The notes beneath the pieces were generated by a model. It was not told where the DNA came from and ran no database searches. It worked only from the letters and a program-made list of their open reading frames with translations. This document shows positions 1 through 9,020 of a stretch of DNA of 64,000 bases, one piece after another. This DNA comes from Salmonirosea aquatica. Its GTDB lineage: Bacteria; Bacteroidota; Bacteroidia; Cytophagales; Spirosomataceae. How positions within the stretch are numbered: position 1 is the first letter of the stretch; the number at the start of each line of letters is the position of its first letter. The stretch lies in NCBI RefSeq assembly GCF_009296315.1, contig NZ_WHLY01000002.1, positions 124,001 through 188,000 on the forward strand, in the 5' to 3' direction. A program made the position numbers and the translations under genes.

Positions 1-78
1 GAGAAAAAGCATGAGAAAACACAGTATGATACGGGTACGGCTACGGATAAGCATACGAAGGATGTAGAAATAGATTGA
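1..78 (+). CDS. Possible 3' end of a gene entering the window
   Basis: Frame 1 is open from the first base and ends at a TGA at 76-78, giving 25 hydrophilic, Lys/Thr/Asp-rich residues. If real, it is the C-terminal tail of a plus-strand gene that starts outside the window and converges on the LytTR regulator. The stretch is too short to identify a family, and 25 open codons can occur by chance. Confidence 0.3.
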   Translation, partial: EKKHEKTQYDTGTATDKHTKDVEID

Positions 79-205
79 AAACAGGAAAATAGAATGCGTG
101 AAAGTTTAAAGGTACCCCTATTCGCGGCCCGAGGAAACGGGTTTCCGACGAATCAGGCAAAAGTCCGACCCTACCCGGACAATACGGTACTAAATCCGCC
201 CACAA

Positions 206-961
206 TTATCGGTCCAGCCAGGCTTTGAACGAGGGAGTGCGGTCGCTGCTAATGACGATATCCTCCTCCACGGGTGGGTTCAGGGTGACTTTCAGCCGCC
301 CTTTAAAGTACGGATGTATTTCCCGAATAGCGTCCACATGGGCAATGTACTTGCGGCTGATCCGGAAAAAAATATGCGGATCGAGCGTGACTTCGATTTC
401 TTCCAGCGAAAAATCCACCGGAAACTTTCCGTGCTCGTCACTAACCAGAAAACTCATTTTCTCCTCCGAAAAAAAATAGGCTACCTCGTCGGTTTTGATG
501 GCTTTGATCTGGGTACCGTTTTTTACCAGAAACCGGGATTTATAGGCATAGCCCAACCCTGATGGGGAAGGGGTACCCTCGTAGCCTGGCGCGGGCACGA
601 AGGTCCGTCTCATGTCTTCAAGCTTACGAAAACTCTTCACGAGTTGACCGTATTTGATCGGTTTCAGGAGGTACGCTACCGTGTTCACCTCAAACGCGTC
701 GAGAGCGTACTGATCGTACGAAGTGGTGAATATGATGGGAAAACGAATCTTGATGGTCTCGAATATTTCAAAACACGAACCGTCCGAAAGCTGGATGTCC
801 ACAAAAGCCAGGTCGGGGTGCGGATTTTGATTCAGCCACACAATCGCCCCCTCCACCGTAGCCAGGCAGGCAGCTATTTCGATGGTCGGATCGTATTGGG
901 CTATTTGTTTTTGCAGGCGCTCGGCGGCCAGCGCTTCATCCTCAATAATCAGTACGCGCAT
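206..961 (-). CDS. LytTR-family response regulator
   Basis: This is a DNA-binding response regulator of the LytR/AlgR type, 251 residues. Residues 1-115 form a CheY-like receiver with the acidic cluster EDE at 7-9, phospho-acceptor D55 (FVDIQLSDG), Thr79/80 and Lys100 in LLKPI. A LytTR DNA-binding domain fills about 140-250. The frame is open four codons upstream to a TTG at 973, but the ATG at 961 matches the family start (MRVLIIEDE). The gene overlaps the end of the LytS-type kinase gene by 20 bp, so the two are almost certainly co-transcribed as a kinase/regulator pair. Target genes cannot be read from the sequence. Confidence 0.93.
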   Translation of the reverse strand: MRVLIIEDEALAAERLQKQIAQYDPTIEIAACLATVEGAIVWLNQNPHPDLAFVDIQLSDGSCFEIFETIKIRFPIIFTTSYDQYALDAFEVNTVAYLLKPIKYGQLVKSFRKLEDMRRTFVPAPGYEGTPSPSGLGYAYKSRFLVKNGTQIKAIKTDEVAYFFSEEKMSFLVSDEHGKFPVDFSLEEIEVTLDPHIFFRISRKYIAHVDAIREIHPYFKGRLKVTLNPPVEEDIVISSDRTPSFKAWLDR

Positions 962-1973
962 TGTTTTCTTCAAATAGAAGTAAAGGAAGTTTTACCACGA
1001 AATGCGTGGTACTTTTAATGATCTCAGGTACCTCGTCCGCCACGTATTCGTAGCGTTTGGCCAGGTTATTCAGTCCGGTTTGGGCGCTGTATCCTTCCGT
1101 TTTTTTGGGATGGAAATTATTCTGCACCACTAGATAGCCCCGGGCGTCGGTGAATATCTCGATGAGCAACGGCTCGGTATCGGTGGCCTTATTATGCTTC
1201 ATGGCATTCTCGATCAGCGTCTGCACCGACAAGGGCGGAATGCAGTGTTTCCGAAAAGCAGACGACACCTGAATGCGGATCTGTAGCTGCTGCACAAACC
1301 GGATTTTGAGCATAAAGAGGTAGGAATCAATAAATTCCAACTCGGTTTCCAACGACACCAGTTCCTCGTTTTTGGTCCGCAGTACGTAGCGGTACACATC
1401 GGAAAAATGCTCCAGAAACTCCTGCGCCGTTGCCGGGTCCTTGTCGATGAGCGAGGATAGAATATTGAGGTTGTTGAACAAAAAATGCGGATCGAGGTGA
1501 TTCTTAAGGGAATCGAACTGAGATTTCAGATGCTGGCTTTGCAGTTCCTGCGAATAGGTGAAGTTCTTCTTCCAGCGCATCATAAAAAAAACGCCGAAAT
1601 GAATGGAAATCACCGGAATGATCAGAAGCAATCCGTAAAGATTGAGCACCACCATTTGATCCTGATCGGGCGGGAAGCCCAGAAACTGGGTCTTGATCAG
1701 GTAATAGGTCAGGTTCACACACGCCAAGGAGTACACGGTACTCAGGAAAATCTGGGCAAAAAACCGCCGCAGATCGTAGTCCGACCAAGGATAGTAGGCA
1801 TTCAGCCAGATTGAAATGTACCGGTTTCCTAACCACAGCAGCAGTGTTACGCCCAGGAGCCAGGAAAGTGCCGCCAGATAAAACGCAGGTTCGTCCGAGG
1901 TACCTATGAGGTAGGCCAGCCCCGAAAAAACCAGGATAGCCAGGAAGATCAGTATGCTGCGTAGCTTTTTCAC
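942..1973 (-). CDS. LytS-type sensor histidine kinase
   Basis: This is a membrane histidine kinase of the His_kinase (PF06580) family and the partner of the downstream LytTR regulator. From the GTG at 1973 it has 343 residues: four predicted membrane helices (about 7-24, 33-50, 72-93, 107-130), then the phospho-acceptor motif LDPHFLFNN with His163, and an HATPase region with QTLIENAMKHN. Length and layout match the usual four-helix kinases of Bacteroidota. The frame stays open upstream to 2891, but that stretch is the frame-shifted end of the neighbouring gene, so a 649-residue reading would be a false fusion. A TTG at 1979 is an alternative start. No clear ribosome-binding site is visible. 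Confidence 0.88.
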   Translation of the reverse strand: MKKLRSILIFLAILVFSGLAYLIGTSDEPAFYLAALSWLLGVTLLLWLGNRYISIWLNAYYPWSDYDLRRFFAQIFLSTVYSLACVNLTYYLIKTQFLGFPPDQDQMVVLNLYGLLLIIPVISIHFGVFFMMRWKKNFTYSQELQSQHLKSQFDSLKNHLDPHFLFNNLNILSSLIDKDPATAQEFLEHFSDVYRYVLRTKNEELVSLETELEFIDSYLFMLKIRFVQQLQIRIQVSSAFRKHCIPPLSVQTLIENAMKHNKATDTEPLLIEIFTDARGYLVVQNNFHPKKTEGYSAQTGLNNLAKRYEYVADEVPEIIKSTTHFVVKLPLLLFEENNARTDY

Positions 1974-2022
1974 CGGCAAATGCGTTAGAACCAAAGTACT
2001 TTTCCGACCAGGGCACCCCCCT

Positions 2023-3307
2023 CTAAGGCAGGGAAATCGATTGGATGGATTTCCAGGGGATGTACTTCGGGCTGCTGCTTCCTTTCCAGACCAGTACCCC
2101 CAGTTTTTATCGGTCACGTCGTGGTGGCCATTCAAGTTCAGCCGGCGGCCATTTTTAAGGACGATGGACGTATGGTTGTTGTTCTGGGGCTCGATCAGGC
2201 GAATGTCGCGCAGCACAATGGAATAATGTACCCCGTCCGCTTTTCCTTCCAACGTTTCAAAGTCCCACTGTTCGTCGAGATCATAAATCAGCTTTCCTCT
2301 ATAAAATACGCCCCGGGTTGTTTTTACCCGTCCCCACAGTTCCCGGGGTTCTTTGAAGTCAAGGTACCCCATCAATTGGTCGTGGGTTTGTTCATGATCA
2401 AATACCGCCTCCCGAAAATCCTTCCACTTGACCACCATACTGCCGGTACCCCTGACAAACACCGTCAGGCCATGATTCGTAGAACCCACGTCGTCATTGT
2501 CCGACAACAGGAGTGTCTGCTCCGAAACCAGAGTCACCGTGCAGGCATTTTCGGAGGTTTTCTCGATCTTACGGATAGAACCGAAGAGAATGCGTTTGTG
2601 TTTACCGTCCTTTTTGCCATCCAAGCGGAACGAGGTCGTACTTTCAGACTGGTCCCACTTGACAAAGCCCGTCAGCTCGCCCGCATCGGTTTTGATGGTA
2701 CCGTAGATGGGTTTTACCGCGCTCGAAAGTGCATTGTCGGGGGTAGGCTTGAATTCGATCCTCCGGATGGATTCCCAGGTGATTTTGTGCCATTCTCCAT
2801 TGGGATCGATCATGTGAATACTGTGGCCTACATCCCGGTGCCGGTCGGTACCCCGCACCCGCAGGCTACTGCCATTCCTGAAATACAGCACAGCGCTATT
2901 CTCCTCCCCACCGTTATCGACCCCAGATCACCAAACCGACAGGAAAATTTCTGCGATTTCGAGGGAACATTCTTTTCCCACAGGTGCATGAAGCCCCATT
3001 CGATCTTGTCTTTTATTTCCTGGTCGCTAAGCTGCTTGATTTCGTTGGAATTCAGAAAATCAAGGGCGTTGTTTTGTTCACGTTGTGCGTCGAAAATATC
3101 TTCCCAGAAAAGCTGGCGGTTGCTCCACAACAGAATTCCCTCCCGCACCTGATTGTCCTGTAAGGTAACCCTGCCGTAGATCAAGCCCTGGAAGGGATGA
3201 GCAGAAATGGAAGGAAACAGGCCGAGCAGAAACGCGCACATCATCCCGGTACACCACACGGCAGGTGTAAGGCGAAGGAGGTACGCGATGGGTTTTGATC
3301 CCCACAT
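2023..3307 (-). pseudogene. Secreted W-repeat protein broken by two one-base frameshifts
   Basis: A signal peptide opens the first frame (start 3307, cleavage near SISA-HP). The frame is lost at a CCCC run (2906-2909, plus strand). It resumes in the frame containing VLYFRNGSSLRVRG and is lost again at CCCCC (2097-2101). The third frame gives VLVWKGSSSPKYIPWKSI and stops at 2023-2025. Adding one base to each run gives one continuous protein of about 427 residues. It has three related modules of the form YGxIxTxxGxxxGxxxW, each followed by a segment ending in (I/T)W(E/K)SIxxI or similar. The family is not recognised. It is probably exported and encoded in tandem with the kinase, so a role as signal-input partner is conceivable. 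Whether the breaks are real mutations or homopolymer sequencing errors cannot be settled here. Confidence 0.75.
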
Positions 3308-3460
3308 GGATGGTCAGATTAGTTGGTCAGGAGCGTCTATTGGCCGACAATTTACTGAGTAGTCTATTCAAAATCTGCCGTTTACGACCAAAACGGGAGA
3401 TTAACAGACCCAATCGGGATAAATCATTTCCAAATCCGGGCGAGCCCGGCTGCCCGCGCC

Positions 3461-4750
3461 CTAGGGTAGTTTTTCCAGATCCAGGACCGGTGCCTGGCCC
3501 GAGGCTTTCCGCTCGAGTTCTTTGCCGATGTCGGTATAATCGGCAAAGAAACCGCAATTCTGTAGAAAGAACCGCTGGTTTTCACGCCCGCCGGCGTAGT
3601 CCATCCGGTAGCCCTTACGAGCGGTGGCGTCGGCGGTAAAGCGTGCCTCCGTTAATTCCTTCCACGCCCCGGAGGTACCTTTCACCCACTGATTGCCAAA
3701 GTACACCCGCCGCCCGGTGTCGCCGGTATCGGGGATGAAGTTTTCGAGAAATGAATGCAAACGCTTGAGGTAGGTATGCGTATGGGGCCGCCTGAAACTG
3801 GCCACCAGCTGCCAGGTACCTTGCTCGGGCGCGTAGAAATAGGCCGTATACGTGGTTGTGCTGTCGCCGGAAGGGGTACCCTGTAGCAAAAACCGGTAGG
3901 TATTCCCGGCCCGCCAGTTGTATTTCAGGTAGCTCTGCCCACCCGCACCTTCGTTGCCGAACTCTCCGGTGTACACGTCTTTCCCCTTACGGAGCATTCT
4001 GATTTTCTGATCCTCAGGAATCGACTTCGGGTCATCGGTTTTGTAGGGGCTCCACACCGAGAACAGAATCCGCCGTTCGGTGGTCGAATTGACCTGCATC
4101 CCGAAGTACCCCTCCGCAAAGCCATTGGCCATAAAGTACGAACCGATCACATCCTGCCCCTGGGGTACTGTGACTTCGTTGTAAAACCACTCCACGTCGC
4201 TATTGGTCGGCGTAGGATAGGTGAGGTGTACCGATGGGCCGCGCCGACCCCAGTAAAAAAAATTACCTTCATTGTTCTTTACAAAGGCGGTAGCTTCATT
4301 GACGGCGCTGCCTTCCAGTACCCACGCCGTAGGCTGACCATAGGCAGGGGCGGTTTTTGACCTGCCCTGTAGTTCAATTTTCACGTAGCCCGGTGCGCGT
4401 ACCTCCCAGGTACCTAGGGGGTTTTCGACGGCCTGCCCCGCCCGAAGTGCCTTATCCACGGCTTTGCCCAGGACGGTCACGCGGATGTGGCTCGTTCCCT
4501 GGCTACTTGCTACAAGCCGCAACGTCAGTTGACCGGGCCTGGCTATGCGCACATAGGTAGCCAGTACAGCCTTACTGCTGCTCCAGTCCAGCAAACCTTC
4601 CTTCGTGATGTGTTCGTGATTTCCGCCGGTAATCCAGGAATTTCCGCCGAGGGGTACCTCTAGGCGCTCGCCCTCGGCAGGAGCCGACAGAACGGAGCGG
4701 GTCTGGAAAAGTATCAGTAGCGTGGATAGTGCGAAGCTATTTTTGAGCAT
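3461..4750 (-). CDS. Secreted DUF5077/DUF3472 domain protein
   Basis: This is a predicted exported protein of 429 residues. An N-terminal signal peptide is followed by a DUF5077-like beta domain (EVPLGGNSWITGGNHEHI onward) and then a DUF3472 region of aromatic-rich strands (NNEGNFFYWGRRGPSVHLTY, SYFMANGFAEGYFGMQ). DUF3472 proteins of Bacteroidota are often encoded near glycan-degradation genes, but their activity is not established to my knowledge. The frame is open to 4858, but the ATG at 4750 is directly followed by the hydrophobic signal; the upstream extension runs into the neighbouring regulator gene and lacks export features. The gene lies 37 nt after that regulator on the same strand. 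Confidence 0.82.
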   Translation of the reverse strand: MLKNSFALSTLLILFQTRSVLSAPAEGERLEVPLGGNSWITGGNHEHITKEGLLDWSSSKAVLATYVRIARPGQLTLRLVASSQGTSHIRVTVLGKAVDKALRAGQAVENPLGTWEVRAPGYVKIELQGRSKTAPAYGQPTAWVLEGSAVNEATAFVKNNEGNFFYWGRRGPSVHLTYPTPTNSDVEWFYNEVTVPQGQDVIGSYFMANGFAEGYFGMQVNSTTERRILFSVWSPYKTDDPKSIPEDQKIRMLRKGKDVYTGEFGNEGAGGQSYLKYNWRAGNTYRFLLQGTPSGDSTTTYTAYFYAPEQGTWQLVASFRRPHTHTYLKRLHSFLENFIPDTGDTGRRVYFGNQWVKGTSGAWKELTEARFTADATARKGYRMDYAGGRENQRFFLQNCGFFADYTDIGKELERKASGQAPVLDLEKLP

Positions 4751-4787
4751 GTAGCTAACCCTGGGAGCCCGTGAATACAGGCCGCGC

Positions 4788-5210
4788 CTAGCAGGAATTG
4801 GGGTGCTGGCAGTAGGTCCAGTATTCGTGGATGATCCTGATCGTTTTTTTGATATCATCGTATCCGCTGTTCTTTTTGAAAAAGCCCTGCACGGTCATTT
4901 TGGTGTAAGCATCTTCCACCGTTTTTTTATCGACCGACGTGGAATACAATACAAAAGGTATGCACTTTTTGCTTAGTGTGGGGTGCTCGTCTACCTTCTT
5001 TTTGAACTCGACGCCAGTCATACCCGGCAGATTGACATCGCTCAGAATCAGGAAGGGCTGTTCGGTCGTTTCTTTTAGGTACTCGTAAGCATCGTGACCG
5101 TTGGAAAACCATATCAGTGAGTTACGGATACCAAGGTCCTGCAATATCATCTCTAAAATCTCTTTGTCGTCGGTATCGTCTTCTATGAGAACGATGGGAG
5201 CTGAATTCAT
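4788..5210 (-). CDS. Single-domain response regulator (CheY-like)
   Basis: The 140-residue protein is a stand-alone receiver domain with acidic residues E10, D11 and D12, phospho-acceptor D58 in LILSDVNLPG, a Ser/Thr in VLYSTS and the conserved Lys in GFFKKN. There is no output domain, so it should work by phospho-dependent protein contact, as the Rcp/CheY-like regulators next to hybrid kinases often do. Its kinase is not in this window. It may share a transcript with the DUF3472 gene downstream. Confidence 0.88.
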   Translation of the reverse strand: MNSAPIVLIEDDTDDKEILEMILQDLGIRNSLIWFSNGHDAYEYLKETTEQPFLILSDVNLPGMTGVEFKKKVDEHPTLSKKCIPFVLYSTSVDKKTVEDAYTKMTVQGFFKKNSGYDDIKKTIRIIHEYWTYCQHPNSC

Positions 5211-5468
5211 AAGAATAGGCTAAGAACGAAGGGTACCCCCTAACTTACGACACCCTGGGGGATTTTCAAAATATGCAGCCCGTACCCGCCCGACCCAACG
5301 CCCCTTCGTGTGTCCGCTTTCTTTCGGAATCTCTTCAAAACTCACCGGTAACGTATCTCCTAGGGTAGGCATTTAGCGGCCGGGCGCGAAGCAGGCTCAT
5401 CCACCAAGCGGCACTACTTTTTTAAATATAACCGGAGAATACATTCACTAACCCATTTCCCCAACGTT
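5211..5468. other. Divergent intergenic region
   Basis: The spacer separates the minus-strand regulator from the plus-strand L,D-transpeptidase, so it must hold two promoters. It contains one GGTACC at 5231 and an AT-rich stretch at about 5418-5430. I could not make out a convincing -33/-7 pair on either strand. Confidence 0.5.
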
Positions 5469-7145
5469 ATGAAATTCTTTTTCCTTACCATATTGTTCGG
5501 CGGACTGCTGCTGTTATCCGCTTGTTCCAGTGACCGGAGTAAACCAGCAACTGAAGACTCCAGCCGCCCACCTACAAGCCAGAGCGCGTCTAAGCCCGAA
5601 TTTAGCTATGATCCCAAAGCGGCGGGCGATTCGTTGAAACAATGGGTGGATTCGTTGGCGCTGAAGGTAGATTTTCCGGAAATAGAGAAAAAAAAGGGAG
5701 CGGCTCAACTGTTCGCCTTTTATCAAAACAGGAATTTTAGCCCCGCCTGGGGCGCGGGTACCTCGCAGAAACTGATGGAGATAATCAGTCAGATTGACCG
5801 TGAAGGCCTGAATCCCAGCAATTTTCCGCTCGATGCCTTGCGTTCTCTGGTAGACAGCGCCCAAAGCGGTAAGGTCTCCGCCAGGACGGGCGCCCGGCTC
5901 GACCTGCTGCTATCGGCTAGTTACCTCAAGCTGGCCGACCTGCTGGCCACCGGAAAAATTAAAGCCGACCAACTATCGGCCGACTGGCACATCAAGGACC
6001 AGGTACCTGACACGCTGGGGGTTTATTTACAAAAGGCCGTTGCAGGACAAGTTGAGCGTTCGCTTGCCTCGCTCCGGCCCGGCTTTGGCCAGTACACCAA
6101 ATTGCGGCGACACCTGGCGCAGTACCGGCGGCTGTCGGCGGCGGGAGGCTGGCCTACGGTAGAAGCAGGGGCCGATCTGGCACCGGGCGATTCGAGCCAG
6201 CGGATTATCGCCGTTCGGCGCAGGCTGGCCGTCACCGGCGACCTCGACAGCACCCTTGCTCCACAGCAGCAAAATGCCCGGTACGATTCCAGCCTGATCG
6301 AGGCAGTCAACCGCTACCAACAACGCAATGGGCTGATCGTGCAGCCTGAAATCACCGACCGCATGGTACAGGCAATGAACATCCCGGCCGAGGATCGCCT
6401 CACCCAACTTATGCTCAACCTCGACCGTATCCGCTGGATTTCGACCGGACCTATGCCACCTACCTATGCCCTGGTGAACATACCGGAATACCGGCTGCAT
6501 GTCGTAGAGGACGGCAGTGAAGTGAAAGTGATGCCGGTGGTAGTGGGGAAGGTAATGAACGCCACGCCAGTGTTCAAAGACCAGATCGAACATGTCGAAT
6601 TCTCGCCCTACTGGAACGTACCTACCAGCATTGCTACCGCCGAGCTTTGGCCCAAAATCCGGGCAAGTCGCTCCTACCTGGATCGAAACCACATGGAGAT
6701 TCTCAACGGCTGGGGCAATAATGCACGGGTAGTAAGCCGAAGCAGCGTGGACTGGGGCAACCTGCGCAACTATCGCATCCGGCAGAAGCCCGGCCCGTGG
6801 AACGCCCTGGGACAGGTCAAGTTCATGTTTCCCAATCAGTACGCGATCTATCTGCACGACACGCCCTCTGAGCAACTCTTCGGCGAAACCCGCCGGGCTT
6901 TCAGCCACGGTTGCATCCGCATTGCCGATCCTGTCTGGTTTGCCGACTGGATTTTGCCGCAGTTCAACCGCGATGAAGTGACCGAAAAAATGAATGACCG
7001 CCAGTTGGAAATAGTCAAGCTAGACCAGGAAATCCCGGTCTATATCGTGTACTTGACAGCTTTTGAAGATGGCGAGGGTAGACTCAACTTCCGTCCCGAC
7101 CTGTATGGGCTGGACAAACGACTGACGCCGGAGTTTGACAAATAG
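5469..7145 (+). CDS. L,D-transpeptidase lipoprotein (YcbB/LdtD-like)
   Basis: This is a predicted peptidoglycan cross-linking enzyme that makes 3-3 cross-links or attaches proteins to stem peptides in the periplasm. The 558 residues start with a lipoprotein signal (lipobox LLSAC near residue 19). An N-terminal scaffold region follows, then a peptidoglycan-binding-like helical segment (AVRRRLAVTGDLDS...VNRYQQRNGL) and a YkuD catalytic domain with the motif SHGCIRI; the nucleophile Cys lies near residue 482 and an upstream His in YLHD. Length and order match the YcbB/LdtD group. A short spacer separates it from the convergent CE15-like gene. Confidence 0.92.
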   Translation: MKFFFLTILFGGLLLLSACSSDRSKPATEDSSRPPTSQSASKPEFSYDPKAAGDSLKQWVDSLALKVDFPEIEKKKGAAQLFAFYQNRNFSPAWGAGTSQKLMEIISQIDREGLNPSNFPLDALRSLVDSAQSGKVSARTGARLDLLLSASYLKLADLLATGKIKADQLSADWHIKDQVPDTLGVYLQKAVAGQVERSLASLRPGFGQYTKLRRHLAQYRRLSAAGGWPTVEAGADLAPGDSSQRIIAVRRRLAVTGDLDSTLAPQQQNARYDSSLIEAVNRYQQRNGLIVQPEITDRMVQAMNIPAEDRLTQLMLNLDRIRWISTGPMPPTYALVNIPEYRLHVVEDGSEVKVMPVVVGKVMNATPVFKDQIEHVEFSPYWNVPTSIATAELWPKIRASRSYLDRNHMEILNGWGNNARVVSRSSVDWGNLRNYRIRQKPGPWNALGQVKFMFPNQYAIYLHDTPSEQLFGETRRAFSHGCIRIADPVWFADWILPQFNRDEVTEKMNDRQLEIVKLDQEIPVYIVYLTAFEDGEGRLNFRPDLYGLDKRLTPEFDK

Positions 7146-7199
7146 CCCTATTGGCATTTGAAATGCTGCCTCTGTGCATGCATCCAGATAATCAGACAA

Positions 7200-8507
7200 T
7201 TACTTTTTCATAAAGTGCATCCTGATAAAATCGAGAATAATGTCAAAGTCGGCGGGCAGGGTACCGTGTCCCCCCGCGTGCATGTAGTAGCCCAGATCGT
7301 GCAGAATCGGCTTTCCCGCCGCGGGCCATACCGTCGTTTCTAGGCCTTTTTTACCCAGTAGCTTGTACACCGGCCCGGCGGCCACCGCTGCCGCAAACTC
7401 GCCCTTGGGGTCCGACCAGTTGTCTGTGTCGCCGGTGAGCAAGAGCAAAGGCCTTGGCGCAATCAGTGAAATCAGCATATGACCATCCACGGGTGAGGAC
7501 TCAGGAGCATCACCGTAGTGGGCGCGGTTGCCGCTAAATTGATAAAAGTACCGGGTCGAATCGGTCATGTGTTTGATCGTTTCGCCGTACTGACGCCGGG
7601 AGAGGGCCGCGCCGCCTTCGCCGGAACAACTCGCAATCACCATCCCGAACCTTTGGTCCTGCGCACCGGCCCAAAGTACCGTTTTCCCCAGGCGGGACAC
7701 GCCGTAGAGGGCCACTTTTTCGGAATCCACCTGTTGGTCGGTTTCAAGATAGTCCATAACATGGCTCAGGCCCCACGCCCAGGCCGAAATCGTTCCCCAT
7801 TCGTCAGGGGCCGGGTAGGTAGTGCCGGGTTTCAGATAGTGGCCTCGTATCCCGTATTTTATTCCCTGCGGAAAGTCGGGTTCGATGGCACCGTAGTAAA
7901 TAGTGGCGACGCCGATTCCATTGACAATGAATTTTTCAACGTCGAACGACCCGAACCGGCGGCCTGTGGAGTCAGGTACCTGCTTTCCCTCGCGGTTCCA
8001 CATCAGGCCTTTCCGGATGTCCGGATCGTTCACGGCCAGGCTGTTGGGTGAAAATCCGATCTGGAGAAGTACGGGGGCAGGTTTTTCTGCCTGGGCCGGC
8101 AGGTACAGGAGCAGATCGGCCTTGTAGTGGGCCGTGTCCTCGGTGAAATAAATCGTGATCTGCTTCCGGATGGCCTTATCATTGAACACCAGGGTACCTT
8201 TTTCAAATACCGGAAAGCGGGCTTTCTTTCGTTCGGGCGTTTTTCCAAACTGTTCACTTTCAAATAAACTAAGAATTTCCGGCCGTCTTTTTTGGTGCCA
8301 GGTTTGGGCGCTTTCCACCTTTTTACCGTTTTGCAACACCAGCGGATCGGGAAGTGTGTACGCAGGTACCTTGGCTTCGTCATAGTTGACTGGAATACCG
8401 GCCACTAGCGTGGGAGCATTCTGACCCACTGCGGACCATGCGCAGAGCAGTAGGACGAGCGGGAGGCCGGGTACCTTCAGGCCGATTTTTCTTAGCAGGG
8501 CGTTCAT
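7200..8507 (-). CDS. CE15-like glucuronoyl esterase / secreted alpha/beta hydrolase
   Basis: This is an exported alpha/beta hydrolase of 435 residues related to carbohydrate esterase family 15. Those enzymes cut the ester between 4-O-methyl-glucuronic acid of xylan and lignin alcohols. The nucleophile elbow reads YGVSRLGKTVLWAGAQD, matching the GxSRxGK pattern; the acidic residue is probably in SCSGEGG and the catalytic His in HDLGYYMHAGGHG near the C-terminus. The ATG at 8507 precedes a signal peptide (LPLVLLLCAWSAVGQ); the frame is open to 8621 but upstream residues look non-coding. Substrate is inferred from the family only. Confidence 0.85.
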   Translation of the reverse strand: MNALLRKIGLKVPGLPLVLLLCAWSAVGQNAPTLVAGIPVNYDEAKVPAYTLPDPLVLQNGKKVESAQTWHQKRRPEILSLFESEQFGKTPERKKARFPVFEKGTLVFNDKAIRKQITIYFTEDTAHYKADLLLYLPAQAEKPAPVLLQIGFSPNSLAVNDPDIRKGLMWNREGKQVPDSTGRRFGSFDVEKFIVNGIGVATIYYGAIEPDFPQGIKYGIRGHYLKPGTTYPAPDEWGTISAWAWGLSHVMDYLETDQQVDSEKVALYGVSRLGKTVLWAGAQDQRFGMVIASCSGEGGAALSRRQYGETIKHMTDSTRYFYQFSGNRAHYGDAPESSPVDGHMLISLIAPRPLLLLTGDTDNWSDPKGEFAAAVAAGPVYKLLGKKGLETTVWPAAGKPILHDLGYYMHAGGHGTLPADFDIILDFIRMHFMKK

Positions 8508-8629
8508 ATTGTCAGGGTTTAGGTGGTTAAAATGCAGGTGGTTCCGGGGATCAATATACAGCGTGGGGCGGGAATTCCCTTTCAACCCACCTCGTGCGTT
8601 TGAAGTTTCTGAGTAGGCCAAAGGTACCC

Positions 8630-8735
8630 CTCATCCCTCCACCGCGCAATCCCCTCCGCCGTCAGCCCGTAGTGCGCGTAGACAAGCTGGTCTATTTCGG
8701 CTTCCAGGGCCTAAGTGTCGGCGGCGAAACATTGG
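8630..8735 (-). pseudogene. Decayed C-terminus of a DNA methyltransferase, copy 1
   Basis: Read on the minus strand, this stretch encodes ALEAEIDQLVYAHYGLTAEG. It matches the typical C-terminal tail of N6-adenine DNA methyltransferases of type I/IIG systems (EIDxLVYxLYGLTEEE). A TAG lies immediately upstream in frame, so only a scrap survives. A second copy of the same tail, similar at DNA level over about 90 bp, sits at about 9740-9850 in the same orientation, and the toxin-antitoxin pair lies between them. Confidence 0.6.
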
Positions 8736-8740
8736 GAGAG

Positions 8741-8764
8741 CAATCGTTCGATTGATAACCAATC
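8741..8764. promoter_or_regulatory. Overlapping palindromes, possible antitoxin operator
   Basis: CAATCG-tt-CGATTG (8741-8754) is a perfect 6-bp-arm palindrome. It overlaps GATTG-ataac-CAATC (8750-8764), giving three alternating half sites 50-73 bp upstream of the antitoxin start. A weak TAAATTTA element at 8777 could be the -7 box. Autorepression by the toxin-antitoxin complex at such sites is typical, but binding here is inference. Confidence 0.4.
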
Positions 8765-8813
8765 AAATCTTTTTTCTAAATTTAGCCATTGCTTACTGAA
8801 ATAGAGTACAACT

Positions 8814-9020
8814 ATGGTTCAGGTACATCCCCAGTTTATTACCGACACCGTCGGAAAAAAATTAGTAGTGCTGCCACTCGATGAATTCAATGCTATGATC
8901 GAGGAGCTGGAAGACCTCGAAGACGTACGCCTCTACGATGAAGCTAAGCGGGAAGACGACGGTTCACGCATTTCTTTAGATGATTATCTGAGCCAGCGAA
9001 AAGCCAGAAAGAATGGCTAA
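8814..9020 (+). CDS. Type II antitoxin (RelB/Phd-like)
   Basis: A 68-residue acidic protein, it is the first gene of a two-gene toxin-antitoxin operon. The N-terminal half (VQVHPQFITDTVGKKLVVLP) looks like a Phd/RelB-type dimerising DNA-binding segment, and the acidic C-terminal half (EELEDLEDVRLYDEAKRED) is the likely toxin-neutralising helix. It overlaps the toxin gene by 8 bp, which implies translational coupling. The assignment rests mainly on size, charge and the adjacent RelE-type toxin. Confidence 0.82.
   Translation: MVQVHPQFITDTVGKKLVVLPLDEFNAMIEELEDLEDVRLYDEAKREDDGSRISLDDYLSQRKARKNG

Noticed and set aside
942-2891. A single 649-residue sensor kinase with a large N-terminal domain
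   Set aside because: The N-terminal third is in the wrong frame after 2097-2101 and contains low-quality sequence just before the real kinase start; the two parts separate cleanly once one base is restored.
2121-3152. A 343-residue plus-strand open frame
   Set aside because: It lies antisense to the secreted repeat gene, has no start context or domain, and the minus strand encodes repeated, signal-bearing sequence.
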